Shown: in pieces, positions 30,867 through 43,500 of the stretch
Layout of the letters: the number at the start of each line of letters is the position of its first letter
Numbering within the stretch: the first letter of the stretch is position 1
Assembly: GCA_014607495.2 (NCBI GenBank)
Contig: CP053172.1
Location: 2,618,888-2,682,887, forward strand
Length of the DNA: 64,000 bases
Origin: Carposina sasakii
Taxonomy: Eukaryota; Arthropoda; Insecta; Lepidoptera; Carposinidae
Direction: 5' to 3'
The notes under the pieces: model-generated
What the model saw: only the letters and a program-made list of their open reading frames with translations
What the model was told of the DNA's origin: nothing
Databases searched by the model: none
Position numbers and translations under genes: made by a program

Positions 30867-33647
30867 TTACAATCGAAAATAGATATTTATATTTAGTTAC
30901 AATAATCATATTATTAAGCACAAAAAACGCCGAGGAAAGATTTAAAAATATAAATTTATCGCGTTCCCTGCGCTCGCTTCTTTTGCACTAAATTTTCAAC
31001 GATTTTTAATTACAGTCGCAAGAAAAATTTCCCTAATAATAAAGGCGTATAAAATTCCATAAAATTAACAATTTCATTTACTTACCTAGCTTTATTTACG
31101 GACGCCGCGAAAAGCCAAATTTACACAGGCACGCTAAATAGTACCTTATTCAACCAACGCACGGTTTATAATACAAATTGCGGTACCAACCAACTGCAAT
31201 TAATATCTATAGATCTCTATCGATAAAACATATATTAAATTAAAGATATACAACATTCAGTATACACAAAAATAACACCTACAATGCATATAGTCATGAA
31301 TTCAGATGTTAATGGATTAGAACATTTTGAAATACCTACTTGAAGCCAACACCATAGACAATACAGTCTCTTAGACATAGACAAGCTATATCAGTCAATA
31401 GTTGAGACAATTTGTTTTATAAAACCTATGGTATGATGTTCCCTTGTAGCATTCTTATTCTTCTCCTTCAGCCTATTGCAGTCCACTGCTGGACTTATGC
31501 CTCCCCCAGGGCACGCCACAAGGCTACTGCCACAGCGGGGTTTAGCCCATAGTCACCACGCTGGGCAGGCGGGTTGGTGACCGCTAATATAGCATAAAAT
31601 AGTGTAAAGTGGACCTCTTAGTAGAGTGTACATTTAAGTAATTATTTATTAGTTTGTAAATTAAAAGTTATTTAGTTTCTTCTATTAAAATGTACACGCA
31701 GCGTCGCATCTCGGTGTGTACGGAGCCTTACAACTTCAAATTTCCATAAGCATTTCATTGCTAAGTAATCCACTTACATAATTCGAATCAATAATAATAA
31801 TTATCGAATTTATTAATTCAATCAATTCAACTCAAACAATTCTTCCTTAACCAATTGAAATATATAAACTAAAATAGATAACGATAAAAGAAATATTAAA
31901 AACACTCTGTATAAATAACTATAATATTCACCGCATATTACAATGTGGGGGTGTTTGGAAAAAATATAGAAAGTACTATTCTATTCAAATCCATAATGTT
32001 AAATTTTTCACAAGTACCCTCATCGCGGATATGTATGGTACGTCTCGCTCGGTGGATAGTAGGTATATTAAATTGTAACGTTAGATACAGGATAAGTGGG
32101 TGTGTTGTAGCTTTTTATTAATAGTTTTGGGTTTATTTGTGCTTGAAGAGGGATGATGGCAGTGTTCAGAAAAACCAGTAATGGTTTATGTAAACACTGT
32201 TGGCACGAACTATTGTGAGTTATGTAGAAATAAATAAATAATAATAATAATCAAAAGTTTATAGGAATTTAATACAGCATCCCACAACATGAAATAAATT
32301 TATTAGACCATTATATCCTCTCTAGTAAGAAAAGATATAACTAAAATTCACAGTAGGTTTTGACTTCAAATATGTAGATATTTGGAGTTTCGAATCCAAG
32401 TGCATCTACATTCATGACTATACCGCTGACCTGTATTATTATAAGTACACTGGTCACGACGTGTCACACAAGTTCTTTATATACAAATTCCTTAACGTCA
32501 TGTTAAAATTAGTAAACTTACAGGCGAATTGCGATAATTAAAAAACATACATTGTTTCAATTCCAAATTGTCTTGCATACAGACTTAGGCCCACTTGTAG
32601 GAAATGAGTAAATTTAGATTAAGTAAATCGAGAATCAAAATGACATATTAATGTTATTAAAAGCAAGAAGGCATAATATTATGTGAAAGTTCTCAATTTA
32701 ACTAAAATATAAACATAGTGGGCCAGGAACATCCAAAAGAGTGTAGTAAAAAATTATGAGTGCTTGCTTAGCCAATGAACATCGTTTAGCATGGACAATC
32801 TTTATCGGTATTCTCCGATAGCGGTCAGACTTGATCACGTCATTTAACGAACGCGCTGAAAGAAGGCTGTGCTTATTGGACTAATTGGTCACAATGACAA
32901 ACTCCTGTCAATCGAAATACGATGTCACTTTAAGTCTACGTAATAAAGGTCTCATAGTCTGATTTAAGTTTTAACCAATACAACTATAAATAAATAAAAT
33001 AGTAGTCTATATTACAAGTATAACATTCAAAACATTTTCAAAGAAAATCCCAAGAAACATCAATAGGCGATTTTCATTCATTGCCAACTCCAGTCCACTT
33101 ATAACAACATAGGTCAGTGACTAAGCTACGTTCATTGTCGAAGCACAAGCGACAATAAACCTTACAAGTACCGCGGTCAAATTCAAAATCATCCTCACAT
33201 GGTAACAGCCAACGAAAATAAAAAAAACCAAATACATACCATACATAATTTTACTATAAAAACACGATTTTAGATCTGTTCTCGGACGCACGTTTGTCGC
33301 ATACACACTATCCGTCACTGTCTCACTTGTCACTATAGTATATCACTGTCTCGCTCGCACTTGAGGCGCTTTCTTTGGCCGCTAGGGGCCGCTCTGGTTT
33401 GACAGTTCGTCACACAAGTCTCATGTTTCCTTAATACCTGGAAAGTAAACACTACATTATTTTATGAAAACCATCATATGACAATATTATGCGGTTAGAT
33501 TACCACTTTATTAATCTTCATCTACCTACTAGGCTAGTAATACTAGCTATTCAAGGTCATTAACCCTCCTTTTAAAAACCAGCTCTTCTTATAGGCAAGC
33601 CCTAACATGCTTTAACAGTATCTATCTAAAAAGCTCTCTACTTCATA
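30867..33647. other. Long, mostly unique AT-rich intergenic stretch
   Basis: Few repeats apart from a family F fragment at 31452-31586. Around 33335-33440 the DNA is more GC-rich (cgctttctttggccgctagg) and could be an untranslated exon or promoter on the minus strand, with a possible acceptor tttactttccag at about 33440. Not supported well enough to call a gene. Confidence 0.4.
31452..31586 (+). repeat. Interspersed repeat, family F, 5' fragment
   Basis: cagcctattgcagtccactg to gcgggttggtgaccgc; the second half of the repeat is missing. Confidence 0.65.
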
Positions 33648-33955
33648 CAGTGTGTCCGGGTTTTTACTAGAGATAATTTAAGGGCATGAAATCGATAAAA
33701 ACATGTCAAAGGGGGGTCCATCTTCACCCCCTCCGAATTGCCGCCATTTATAATTTTATTTTTTAAATGCGATGCGTATTACGAAAAAAATTGTATCTTT
33801 CCCCTGCGATGTCCCAGGAAGTTGAAAATAACGCTGGTTGTGAGCTAATGGAACTGAATGGGGGAAAAATGAAGGCCCTTTGGCATGTTTTTGTCGATGA
33901 AATTAGACGAATTTCATGCCCTTAAATTATCGCTAGTCAAAACCCGGACACACTG
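33648..33955. mobile_element. MITE family S, TA-flanked, long inverted ends
   Basis: 308 bp. CAGTGTGTCCGGGTTTTTAC at the left and the inverse aaaacccggacacactg at the right, flanked by TA; the inverted repeats extend into taatttaagggcatgaaat. Single copy here. Confidence 0.8.
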
Positions 33956-34067
33956 TATATCCCGTTTCTACTTGTTGTTATCGTATTTGTCCATGCCATT
34001 GTAGTCCTCAGTATTATAAAAAGTCGAACAGTCATTGACCTACTCGCTTACCTAGTCTCTTATTCAT

Positions 34068-34476
34068 CAACACGTCTAGTCTCGCGATCGTTGACCTTAC
34101 CTAGTCAAACATTTCAGTCTCGCGTCTCCGTAGTTGACTATCTAGTCTCGCGGTCGTTTCCCTGGCTAGTCTCACGGTCGTTGACCTTACCTAGTCGAAC
34201 AGTTCCGGCTGCGGCGGTTCGGGCCGCGGGCTCGCGTCTCCGTAGTTGACTATCTAGTCTCGGTCGTTGACCTACTTAGTCTCACGGTCGTTGACCTTAC
34301 CTAGTCGAACAGTTCCGGCTGCGGCGGTTCGGGCCGCGGGCTCGCGTCTCCGTAGTTGACTATCTAGTCTCGGTCGTTGACCTACTTAGTCTCACGGTCG
34401 TTGACCTTACCTAGTCGAACAGTTCCGGCTGCGGCGGTTCGGGCCGCGGGCTCGCGTCTCCGTAGTTCAGGAAATC
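34068..34476 (-). repeat. 110-bp tandem array repeating the slimb C-terminal coding segment
   Basis: Units start (plus strand) at 34191, 34301 and 34411 with ctagtcgaacagttccggct; 34191-34300 and 34301-34410 look identical, and a degenerate unit begins at about 34101. The first unit read on the minus strand contains the last 18 slimb codons plus TAG; the others lie beyond the stop, in the presumed 3' UTR. As 110 is not a multiple of three, the copies are in different frames. Confidence 0.85.
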
Positions 34477-34560
34477 CCACACGAGTATGGTGTCGTCGTG
34501 CGAAGAGGACACTATTTGGAACTCGTCAAATTGCAGTCTGAACACTCGGCCCGTGTGCTC
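34411..34560 (-). CDS. slmb: slmb terminal coding exon 11
   Basis: 150 bp. [28 protein letters not shown], then a Pro-rich tail ending PELFD and TAG. The tail segment is the source (or a member) of the 110-bp array. Confidence 0.94.
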   Translation of the reverse strand, partial: EHTGRVFRLQFDEFQIVSSSHDDTILVWDFLNYGDASPRPEPPQPELFD

Positions 34561-37500
34561 CTGGGGACAAATGTATGTATGAACTAAACGTTAAGCTGAA
34601 CAACTTGTAACAATGGGCGTTTTTCCACTGGACGACACGACAACGACATTTCGTCATTTAATATGGGGAGCCGTGTCGTGGTGGTGGCATCGAGTAGAAA
34701 AACGAGCCATACTATTTAATACATTTTTGCGTCCATTATTACTCACTCATATTTAGTGCAAAAAAGAATTGATTGATTAAATATAGCTCTGTAGGAAGTT
34801 AAGGTAAAATACATACTACTTCACCAAGCAAAGTTTGCACCTCGCGTCGACCGCTCTAGATCAAAAGGATTCGCTAAGACTAATAAATAATAAACGAATA
34901 TTGGTTACAAACTGTCGCATGAGTCAACTTTGTGTAATAACTGACATCACATTCTACTTCTCAATCACCAAATCTAATTCTTAAAAATCCTTACTAATAC
35001 CAGAAAGGCGAAATTAACTGTCTCGCTCCCATACCAAAACTACTGAACCGATTTAAATGAAATTTGGTACACAGGTAGTCTAAAACCTAAGATAGATAGG
35101 CTACTGTCTATCCCGGGAAAATATTTTTATCCCGGATAATTTTCGACATTTAGTTGTTGCTGCAGTCCACGCGGATGAAATCGCGGGCGTCCACTATATT
35201 TATACATAAATAAATCTTCTGTTCAAGTGCTTGTAATTGAACTCCTTCTAAACGGCTGGACCGATTTTGATGTCATTTTTTGTGTGTGTTGAAGTGGGTT
35301 CGAGAATGGTTTAGATTCACAATTTGGTCAGCTTTTCTGCAGTTTTTCAACAAGTTCTTCTGCAGTCCGCGCGGACGAAATCGCGGGCGTCCCCTATTAA
35401 GTATACAGGGTGATTTTTGGTCGTCAGTTCCCGAAAACTACAGAATCTCATCATCACGATCATTTTCCTCCATGGAAGCATACCTGGGAATATTTTGGAA
35501 ACCAGTTCCAAAATATTAGAGTCCAAAGTTGAGTAAATATACTGCGTTTTTCTGCATAAATGCACACTGACGCGTATAGCAAGATTTTTTCCCGAGAAAT
35601 AATTAATATCTGTCTATAGAAAAACTATCATAAACACTGGACACTATAAATTTAGACCGATCACGTAATTTAAAAAAAATATCGTTTCCCAGCACTTTTT
35701 TTGGCATGTACTTACTTTATTTGATGTATAGAGTACGTACCCTTCGTTAAGGGTGGCAACGAAAAAACATCCTGTATAAACTCACCACAAGCGTGCGTAA
35801 GCACAGGTCCTGATGTGGTGTGCGCACGTCCAGCGCGGCAGGAAGGTCCCACACCTTGATCTTACCGTCGTACGCGCCGCTCACTATCCGCTTGTTGTCG
35901 AATCTGGATTAAAAAACCAATGTTGACTACGTCTGATTTTAACTTTCAGCTCAAGTGGGCAAAGGATAAGTTACCAACAAATGTTGACTACGTACGTCTG
36001 AGGGGTAAGCACGAACCTCTCGATGGTCCGTAACGCTATCTTCAAACTGTCAAATCACATAGATTTTGCTAGCGAGTCGCTAGCGTTACGCCGCGTAAAA
36101 AGGGGTGGAAGGTACGGAAGTGGTACGAAGGTGTAACGGAGGAGCGTTCATGTCAGGTTTTTTTTTTATTGAGCCAAAGTTCCCAATAATATTACTACTC
36201 GTTCGTCTCTTTAAAATAAAATTATTTACCTGTTTACACAACAATCGAATATCTGTTCAGAAAGTACCAAGCAAACAGAAGGTAGACAGAGACAAACAGA
36301 AGTAAACAATCGATACTCTCAGAAAAGTACTAGGATGGCATAAGATAGACAGAGGTAGTCGTGTTATAATCACCAGAACATTCCAAAATCTGCTCATAAG
36401 TACCAGGAGGTAGACAGAGGTGTCAGCAATCGCGTTTGTCCACAAAACCATCGATAAACTCTCAGAAAAGTACCAGGATGGCATAAGGTAGACAGAGGTG
36501 TCAGTCCACAACAATCGAGGAACTACTCATAAAAGTACCAGGCAAACAGAAGTTAGACAGAGGTGTCAGTGGTCGCACAAATAATCATGTTAACAGTTTT
36601 AACCCCCCCTGATTTAACCTTTCAGCCCAAATGGATATAGGATACGTATCCTACCACATACCACGACGTGAAGGAACGTTTCAAGCACGTCGTGTGTTAC
36701 TTTAAGCTACTTTTAATTACCTTTGTCTTACTTTACGTTACTTCTAATCCCTTCACTGCCAGTACTTGACGGCCTGCGGCGAAGGTGTTGTCTGACGAGC
36801 CGGACACGACCAGTCAATCCTTTAAGCGTTACTCTACTGTTACTTTGTGTTACTCTAGTGTGACTTCACCTGATGCAGCGCACCAGCTCCTCGTAGCAGC
36901 GGATGCACTGCCCGCTCTCGATGTCCCACAGCCGGATGGTGTTACTTTATGTTACTCTGTGTCACTTTTGGTTACTCTAGTGTTATTCTCTGTTGCTTTG
37001 TGTTTACTTGATACTTTTTTATTGTTACTTTATGTTACTTTTTTTTTACTTCACCTGATGCACCGCACCAGCTCCTCGTGGCCCTCCAGCACGCGGATGC
37101 ACTGCCCGCACTCGATGTCCCACAGCCGTATGGTATTGTCGGACGACCCGGACACGACTAGTCGCTCGCGGTACTGAAGGCACGCGATGCCGCGCTTGTG
37201 TCCGTTTAGTGTGCGCACGAATTCGCACGACGATGTGTTCCACACCTATGGGTGGGTTTTATAGGTACATTTAATGTTTTATAGGTACCGTACAAAAAGT
37301 TAGCAAACGGAATCTCTATAGGATCACTCGTGTCAGTCTGTCACATGCAATTCGCTTGCAATGTTCCGGACCAGTTGTTCGGTAAGTTAGTATAATCCTG
37401 CACACAGATGTGTAAGGTATATAAATATTTTTTATAATCAGGGTAACGGGGGGGGGGGCAAATTGGGAAAGTTTTTCACACCGGGCTCGTTGTGAGAATG

Positions 37501-40500
37501 TTTTTGTTATTACAGTAAAAGTAGATAGTATTGATAATTTTTGAGAAAATAACCAAAATTGACCATACACCCCAATTTCCGAAACACAGTCAACATGTCT
37601 ATTCCCACTATATCCACATACCTTAATAGTCCGGTCGCCAGACGCGCTGACGATGTATTTCTCATCGAAGTCGACCACGTTGACCGCCGCCCGGTGACCG
37701 ACCAGCACTCGACGCAACATTATCTCCGTGCACGACGTCATATCCCACACTGCTATTGACCGGTCCTGATGGATAACGAGGAAAAGGCGTTTATCCGTGT
37801 GCCATTGGACGGGTGACCACCTAGCTTCAGAATGGCCGAGTAGGATAGGTGAGCCACCTAGCTTCAGGATGGCCGAGTAGGATAGGTGAGCCACCTAGCT
37901 TCAGGATGGCTGGGTAGGATAGGTGAGCCACCTAGCTTCAGGATGGCTGGGTAGGATAGGTGAGCCACCTAGCTTCAGGATGGCTGGGTAGGATAGGTGA
38001 GCCACCTAGCTTCAGGATGGCTGGGTAGGATAGGTGAGCCACCTAGCTTCAGGATGGCTGGGTAGGATAGGTGAGCCACCTAGCTTCAGGATGGCTGGGT
38101 AGGATAGGTGAGCCACCTAGCTTCAGGATGGCTGGGTAGGATAGGTGAGCCACCTAGCTTCAGGATGGCTGGGTAGGATAGGTGAGCCACCTAGCTTCAG
38201 GATGGCTGGGTAGGATAGGTGAGCCACCTAGCTTCAGGATGGCTGGGTAGGATAGGTGAGCCACCTAGCTTCAGGATGGCTGGGTAGGATAGGTGAGCCA
38301 CCTAGCTTCAGGATGGCTGGGTAGGATAGGTGAGCCACCTAGCTTCAGGATGGCTGGGTAGGATAGGTGAGCCACCTAGCTTCAGGATGGCTGGGTAGGA
38401 TAGGTGAGCCACCTAGCTTCAGGATGGCTGGGTAGGATAGGTGAGCCACCTAGCTTCAGGATGGCCGTGTAGGATGCGCAGGGCCACTTCAGGATGGCCG
38501 TGTAGGCTCACCACCTAGTTTCAGGATAGCCTAGTAACTAAAATGTAACAAAATCCAATCTACCTAAACCGATATCTCCGGCTAAACAGCACCGGTAGCA
38601 TGGCAAAAACGCGACGCATCTTTGGGACAACTCGTGGAAGTGGTGCTATGGTACCATTGCGAAAGTAAAATGAACTTTATTACGTTCAACGCTGAATTAT
38701 ATCGCGGGTTGTATATCGCGCGCGGCGCGACGCAGGTTTCAATGTCAGCTTGAAGTGTGAAACGTCATTTTATCGCGAATTTTGACATTTAGGCGCCACA
38801 GAAAGTGCGACATACGCGAGTCGCGGACGGCATGCCACTGGCGCAAGACCGCCGCCGGACGGGCGTACCTTGCTGCACGTGACCATCATGCCGCTGCAGA
38901 AGCGCAGATGCAGCACCGCCTCGCAGTGGTGTATCAGCGTGTTCAGCATGGCGCCGGTGTTCACGTCCCACACACGCACCGTCGAGTCAGACGAGCCGCT
39001 GATGATGGCGCGCGAGTCGTACTGCAGGCAAAGGACTGAGCCGGTGTGGCCTTGCAGCTCCTGGGTAAAGGGTTGCGCGTCAATTTCTATTTATTTATTT
39101 ATTTGGTATTAGGAAGACCAACAGCTATATTAGGGCAGTAATAACAACAATATAGTGACATACAGCTAATTTAAGGTCTCCGCAAGTATGCGACACAAAA
39201 ATATTACGCAACACACAATTACAAATTGACTTGACGTACTAATTTAGCAAAATAGTTTCTTATGTACTTATTCACTCCCGGCTAGGTACATCACATGTAT
39301 GTCGAAAGCAAGAACACAAATTTGACGGCCGATTGGTGTAGTAGATAGCGGCCCTGCCTGCAGCGCCGTAGGTCCTCGGTTCGAATCCCGGTAGGTGCAA
39401 CAAACATTGATATGATGAATATTGATGTTTCTATACTCATCTATGTATTTATATACCGTTGCTTGGCACCCACGATATAAGACCTTATGGTTGTTAGTGT
39501 GGGACTAAGTTAATGTGTTGTGAAGTGTGTGAATATTTATTTATTTAAGAACACGCCGTTAAAACGATTACGTTGAATGATTGAAAGTCCGTATCATCTT
39601 AATAGCTCCTATGCCTGATTTAGAACTAACATTTTTTGTATGTGATTGATTAGGTAACACAGAAAATGTATTGTAACTAACGTTGTCAATTTTGTCTGTT
39701 TGATCAATTGGTTTAGGTTATGTTAGAACTTTTAAAATAACAACGCTGGGACTCTTTTGTTTCATATTATTCAAAACTAAAATGTCACTAGCCTTTACGG
39801 CGTGTTCTACGCTATCTTTATGCTTTCGCTATCCGCTTATTTATTTTTTCATAATTTAAGTAAAGCTACATTTTATACAGGGTGTAACAAAAAGGGTATG
39901 TTAAGCGAAAAGCAATGTAAATAGCCCACTATAGACCTAGAGAACCTATCCACAAAATTTGAGATCCGAAATCACATGTTTATTTTTCCAAATAGTATGG
40001 AGAATTTTTAAATATGTCAGGAATTTTCATACAATCTTGAAAAATAAAAATGTGATTTCGAGTTTCAAATTTTGGAAATAGGTTCTCTATAGTGGGCTAT
40101 TTATACAGCTATTCGCTTAGCATACCCTTTCTGTTACACCCTGTATAGCAAACAGCACTATCTACTTAGGAGAAACCCGATTAGTAAATATTTCCTATAG
40201 AATACCATCTCTCAGACATACGCCTTTATACATTTTCTTTTTTTTTTATTAACACAAATTTGTGTACAATAATGAAAAACACAAAAATTAAGCTCACCTT
40301 AACGCACTGCAAGGTCTTTCGGTCCCATATCTTAATTGTATTATCTCTCAGACCGGAGACAATCTTGTGGTCATCATACTGAAGGCAGTACACGCCTTTC
40401 GAGTTCTCAGATCGACAGTTTATTCTCTGAAACAATGCAATAAGTAAAATCAGAACAAAAAAGCTTAAACAAAATAAACGATTTCATAGATAATTCAACT

Positions 40501-43500
40501 GTACTGCTGTGGGGCTTCGTTAGAATACATCAGCTGCCTCTCCTTTCGTGCATATCGTAAGTCGACTAAGGAACTCAAGGGCGTGCTTTCAAAATGAGCT
40601 AGCGTGTGACTAATCTTTTCATATCCCATCCCCGCTCAGCGTAACGTGTCTGTAGAATCTAATTGCCTAATCCTGAGGTTCATCATCATCATCAGCCTAT
40701 TGCAGTCCACCGCTGGACGTAGACCTCCCCCAGGACACGTCACCACGCTGGGCAGGCGGGTCGGTGACCGCAGTTTGTATTTTGGACTATGTTGTCAACA
40801 CGGGAGGCGCTGCTGCCCACCTCCCGGAAACCATTAATGGCCTCGTACGATACCCACCACGGGCAGACATGGGGTGGCACGAATTCTACTCTGCCGGCAC
40901 CACGCTGAATCCTGAGGTTCATAGTGGAGCCATATATCGGACGCTGATAGAAACAAAGTCCACTACAAATACTAGACCGCGATATAGAAGTTTCACACAA
41001 TGATTGGCATATAGGTATACAAGGGCCAAACAACCACTGGCCCGGTGGGGACCGGAAACGCTTCCCTTTTCACCACCCCCACAATACAAGGGTGGATCCA
41101 GACTAGGAAGCAGGGGGCGGATATGCTGAGCTCTAATAAGCTTGTGCCTAGGCTGGCATAAGGGGCCATCCATATATTACGTCACAGGTTAAGGGGGAGG
41201 GAGGGGGTCGTCAAACTGTGACATTGTGTGACAAGGGGGTGGGAGGGGTCCTAAATTTTGTGACGTCACATTTTCATTCAATAATCTCTAAATGTAAATT
41301 TGCAAAAAAAGCTAAATGTGACGTCACACTAGGGAGGGGGGGGTCTCACAGATGTGACTAGCTGTGACAAGGAATGGGGGAGGGGCAAAAAATCATGAAA
41401 TTCGTGTGACGTAATTTATGGATGACCGCTAAGCCCCCAGAGGGTGGTCATGACCCCCATGGTCACCCCCTGGATCCGCCCTTGCCACGATGTACATACC
41501 TGTAAGTTATGTCTGCCCATTCTCCAGTTCTCTTCAATGGAGCGAATATCCTGTATTATCTTAGGATACAGTTGTCGGTAGAACAGGTGGTACGGATGCT
41601 GGCAGCCGGGCTTCGGTTTGAATAGGTACTGTATCCTGTAAGCATCATACATTACAAACTTTAAGGGTCTGGGCAAAACTGAGCAAAGTACAGGCATCAC
41701 AAAATTAATCTTCCGACTAGCACTAATTAAATTAAGCACGATTTTCTTAGAATTTGTTTAATTGCACATGTTACCCTGTTGTTAACTATTTCTCTTTACT
41801 TGCTTGGCTTGCTGGAAGAGATCTCTGGTAGAGATAAGCTTGCCATTGTACACGCATCTCTTCTTTAATGTTGTATGCCATATTTCTTTTTGTGTATGTG
41901 CAATAAAGAATAAAGATTTTATCTAAATATAATATATTAAATGTAGCGGAGCTATCTATCGGATGCAGGACAGAAGCACAATCGAATGTAAAATCCTAGA
42001 ACGCGATGTCGAAGTTTCTCACAATGATTGGAATATATACATGGGCCAAACAACGACTAATGGCCCGGTGGGGCCGGGAGCGCTTCCCTTTTCACCACCC
42101 CCACAGTGGTGATTTCATTGTTTTTTAATAAGGTAAATAATTAGTCCTGTGCTGATGCGGGGCTAATTTTAGTAGATGATCATAATAACATAATACATAA
42201 TCAGCATCATTTTCAGCCTGGAGAACTTGCTGAACATATAGGCCTCACCAACAACCTCCATTCAAAGTAAAGCAATATACCTATACAGGGTGTTTTTTTG
42301 GGGCCACCTTTAACGAAGGGTACGTATTCTATACATGAAATAAAGTAAGTTTATGCCAAAAAAAATGCTGGGAATTTTTTTTTTTTTTTTTAATTAAATT
42401 CCTTGATCGTGCGAAATTTATAGTGTCTAGTGTTTATGTTAGTTTTTTTATAGACAGATATTAATTATTTTTCGTGAAAAAATCCTGCTACGCGCGTCTA
42501 TGTGCATTTATGCAGAAAAACGCAGTCTATTTACTCAACTTTGGACCCTAATATTTTGGAAACCAGACACTTCCCAGGTATGCTTCCATGGAGAAAAATG
42601 ATCGTGATGATGAGGAGATTCCGTAGTTTTCGGGAACGTTGACGACCAAAAATCACCCTGTATAGACATGGCTATCTACTTTTCTTGCTTTCATTGTTTG
42701 GAACTTAGTGCGTTATGAAAAAGAGCTTTCCAATTATTTCTTTCTACAACTAAAACTCACCAGCCGCGTCGTTCAGCCAGCCCCCGCCACAAGGAGTCGG
42801 TCCGGACCTTGCGCTCCACCAGCTTCTTCCACAGCATGCCCTCGGAGATGACGCGCTGCCACTCGCGACACACGAGCTCTGCGGCGCAGAGGGAACGAGC
42901 GTCGAGGTACGAGAGGATGTTCTCTGCCACGTGATCTAGACCTTTTTCTGGGGAGGATATCTCGTTTCAATAACCAACGATAACACAAATAAAACATGAG
43001 TCTAAGGCCCAAGGCTGCCTTGACACCAGAGATTGGCATGAATGAAGAAAGCTAGCCTAAGAATTCAAGTAAAATCCCCGGTTAAGAAGCATGCCCTCAG
43101 AGATGACCCGCTGCCACTCGCGACACTCCAGCTCTGCGACGCAGAGGGACCGAGCGTCGAGGTACGAGAGGATGTTTTCAGCTACGTGATCTAGACCTTT
43201 TCCTGAAGATCTATCTTATAAAATTATTAATAAAGAAAATGAAAAAAAAATCTTCACCCGAGTGGGAATCTATCTTGTTTCAACGGCCAACGATGATTTC
43301 TATAAAAAACATAAGCGATATCTCTCGGAGACACCCCTACTTTAAGTCGCTCGTCATCTCAGTGAGGATGCTTCTTAGCTAGCGCCGCCCCCTGATTACG
43401 TAAAAGCAATAGCAAAGTCGAAGCCGCGCGATCGCGATAATTGAGTGTGCGCAACGAGCGCTCGGCGTCCTCCCGCGCCCCGCACCTCGCCCCGCGCACT

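Noticed and set aside
33121..33333. 70-codon minus-strand frame with a hydrophobic segment
   Set aside because: No family match, no clear splice context and no homologous copy; the hydrophobic stretch can arise by chance in AT-rich DNA.
36785..37177. 130-codon plus-strand frame
   Set aside because: It is antisense to slimb exon 9 and its degenerate copies and rich in repeat-derived Leu/Ser.
37813..38490. CRISPR-like array
   Set aside because: The 37-bp units are directly adjacent without unique spacers; it is a minisatellite in a eukaryotic intron.
39325..39400. Possible tRNA gene
   Set aside because: Same reason: it is the head of SINE family A, with sister copies at 61339 and 10631.
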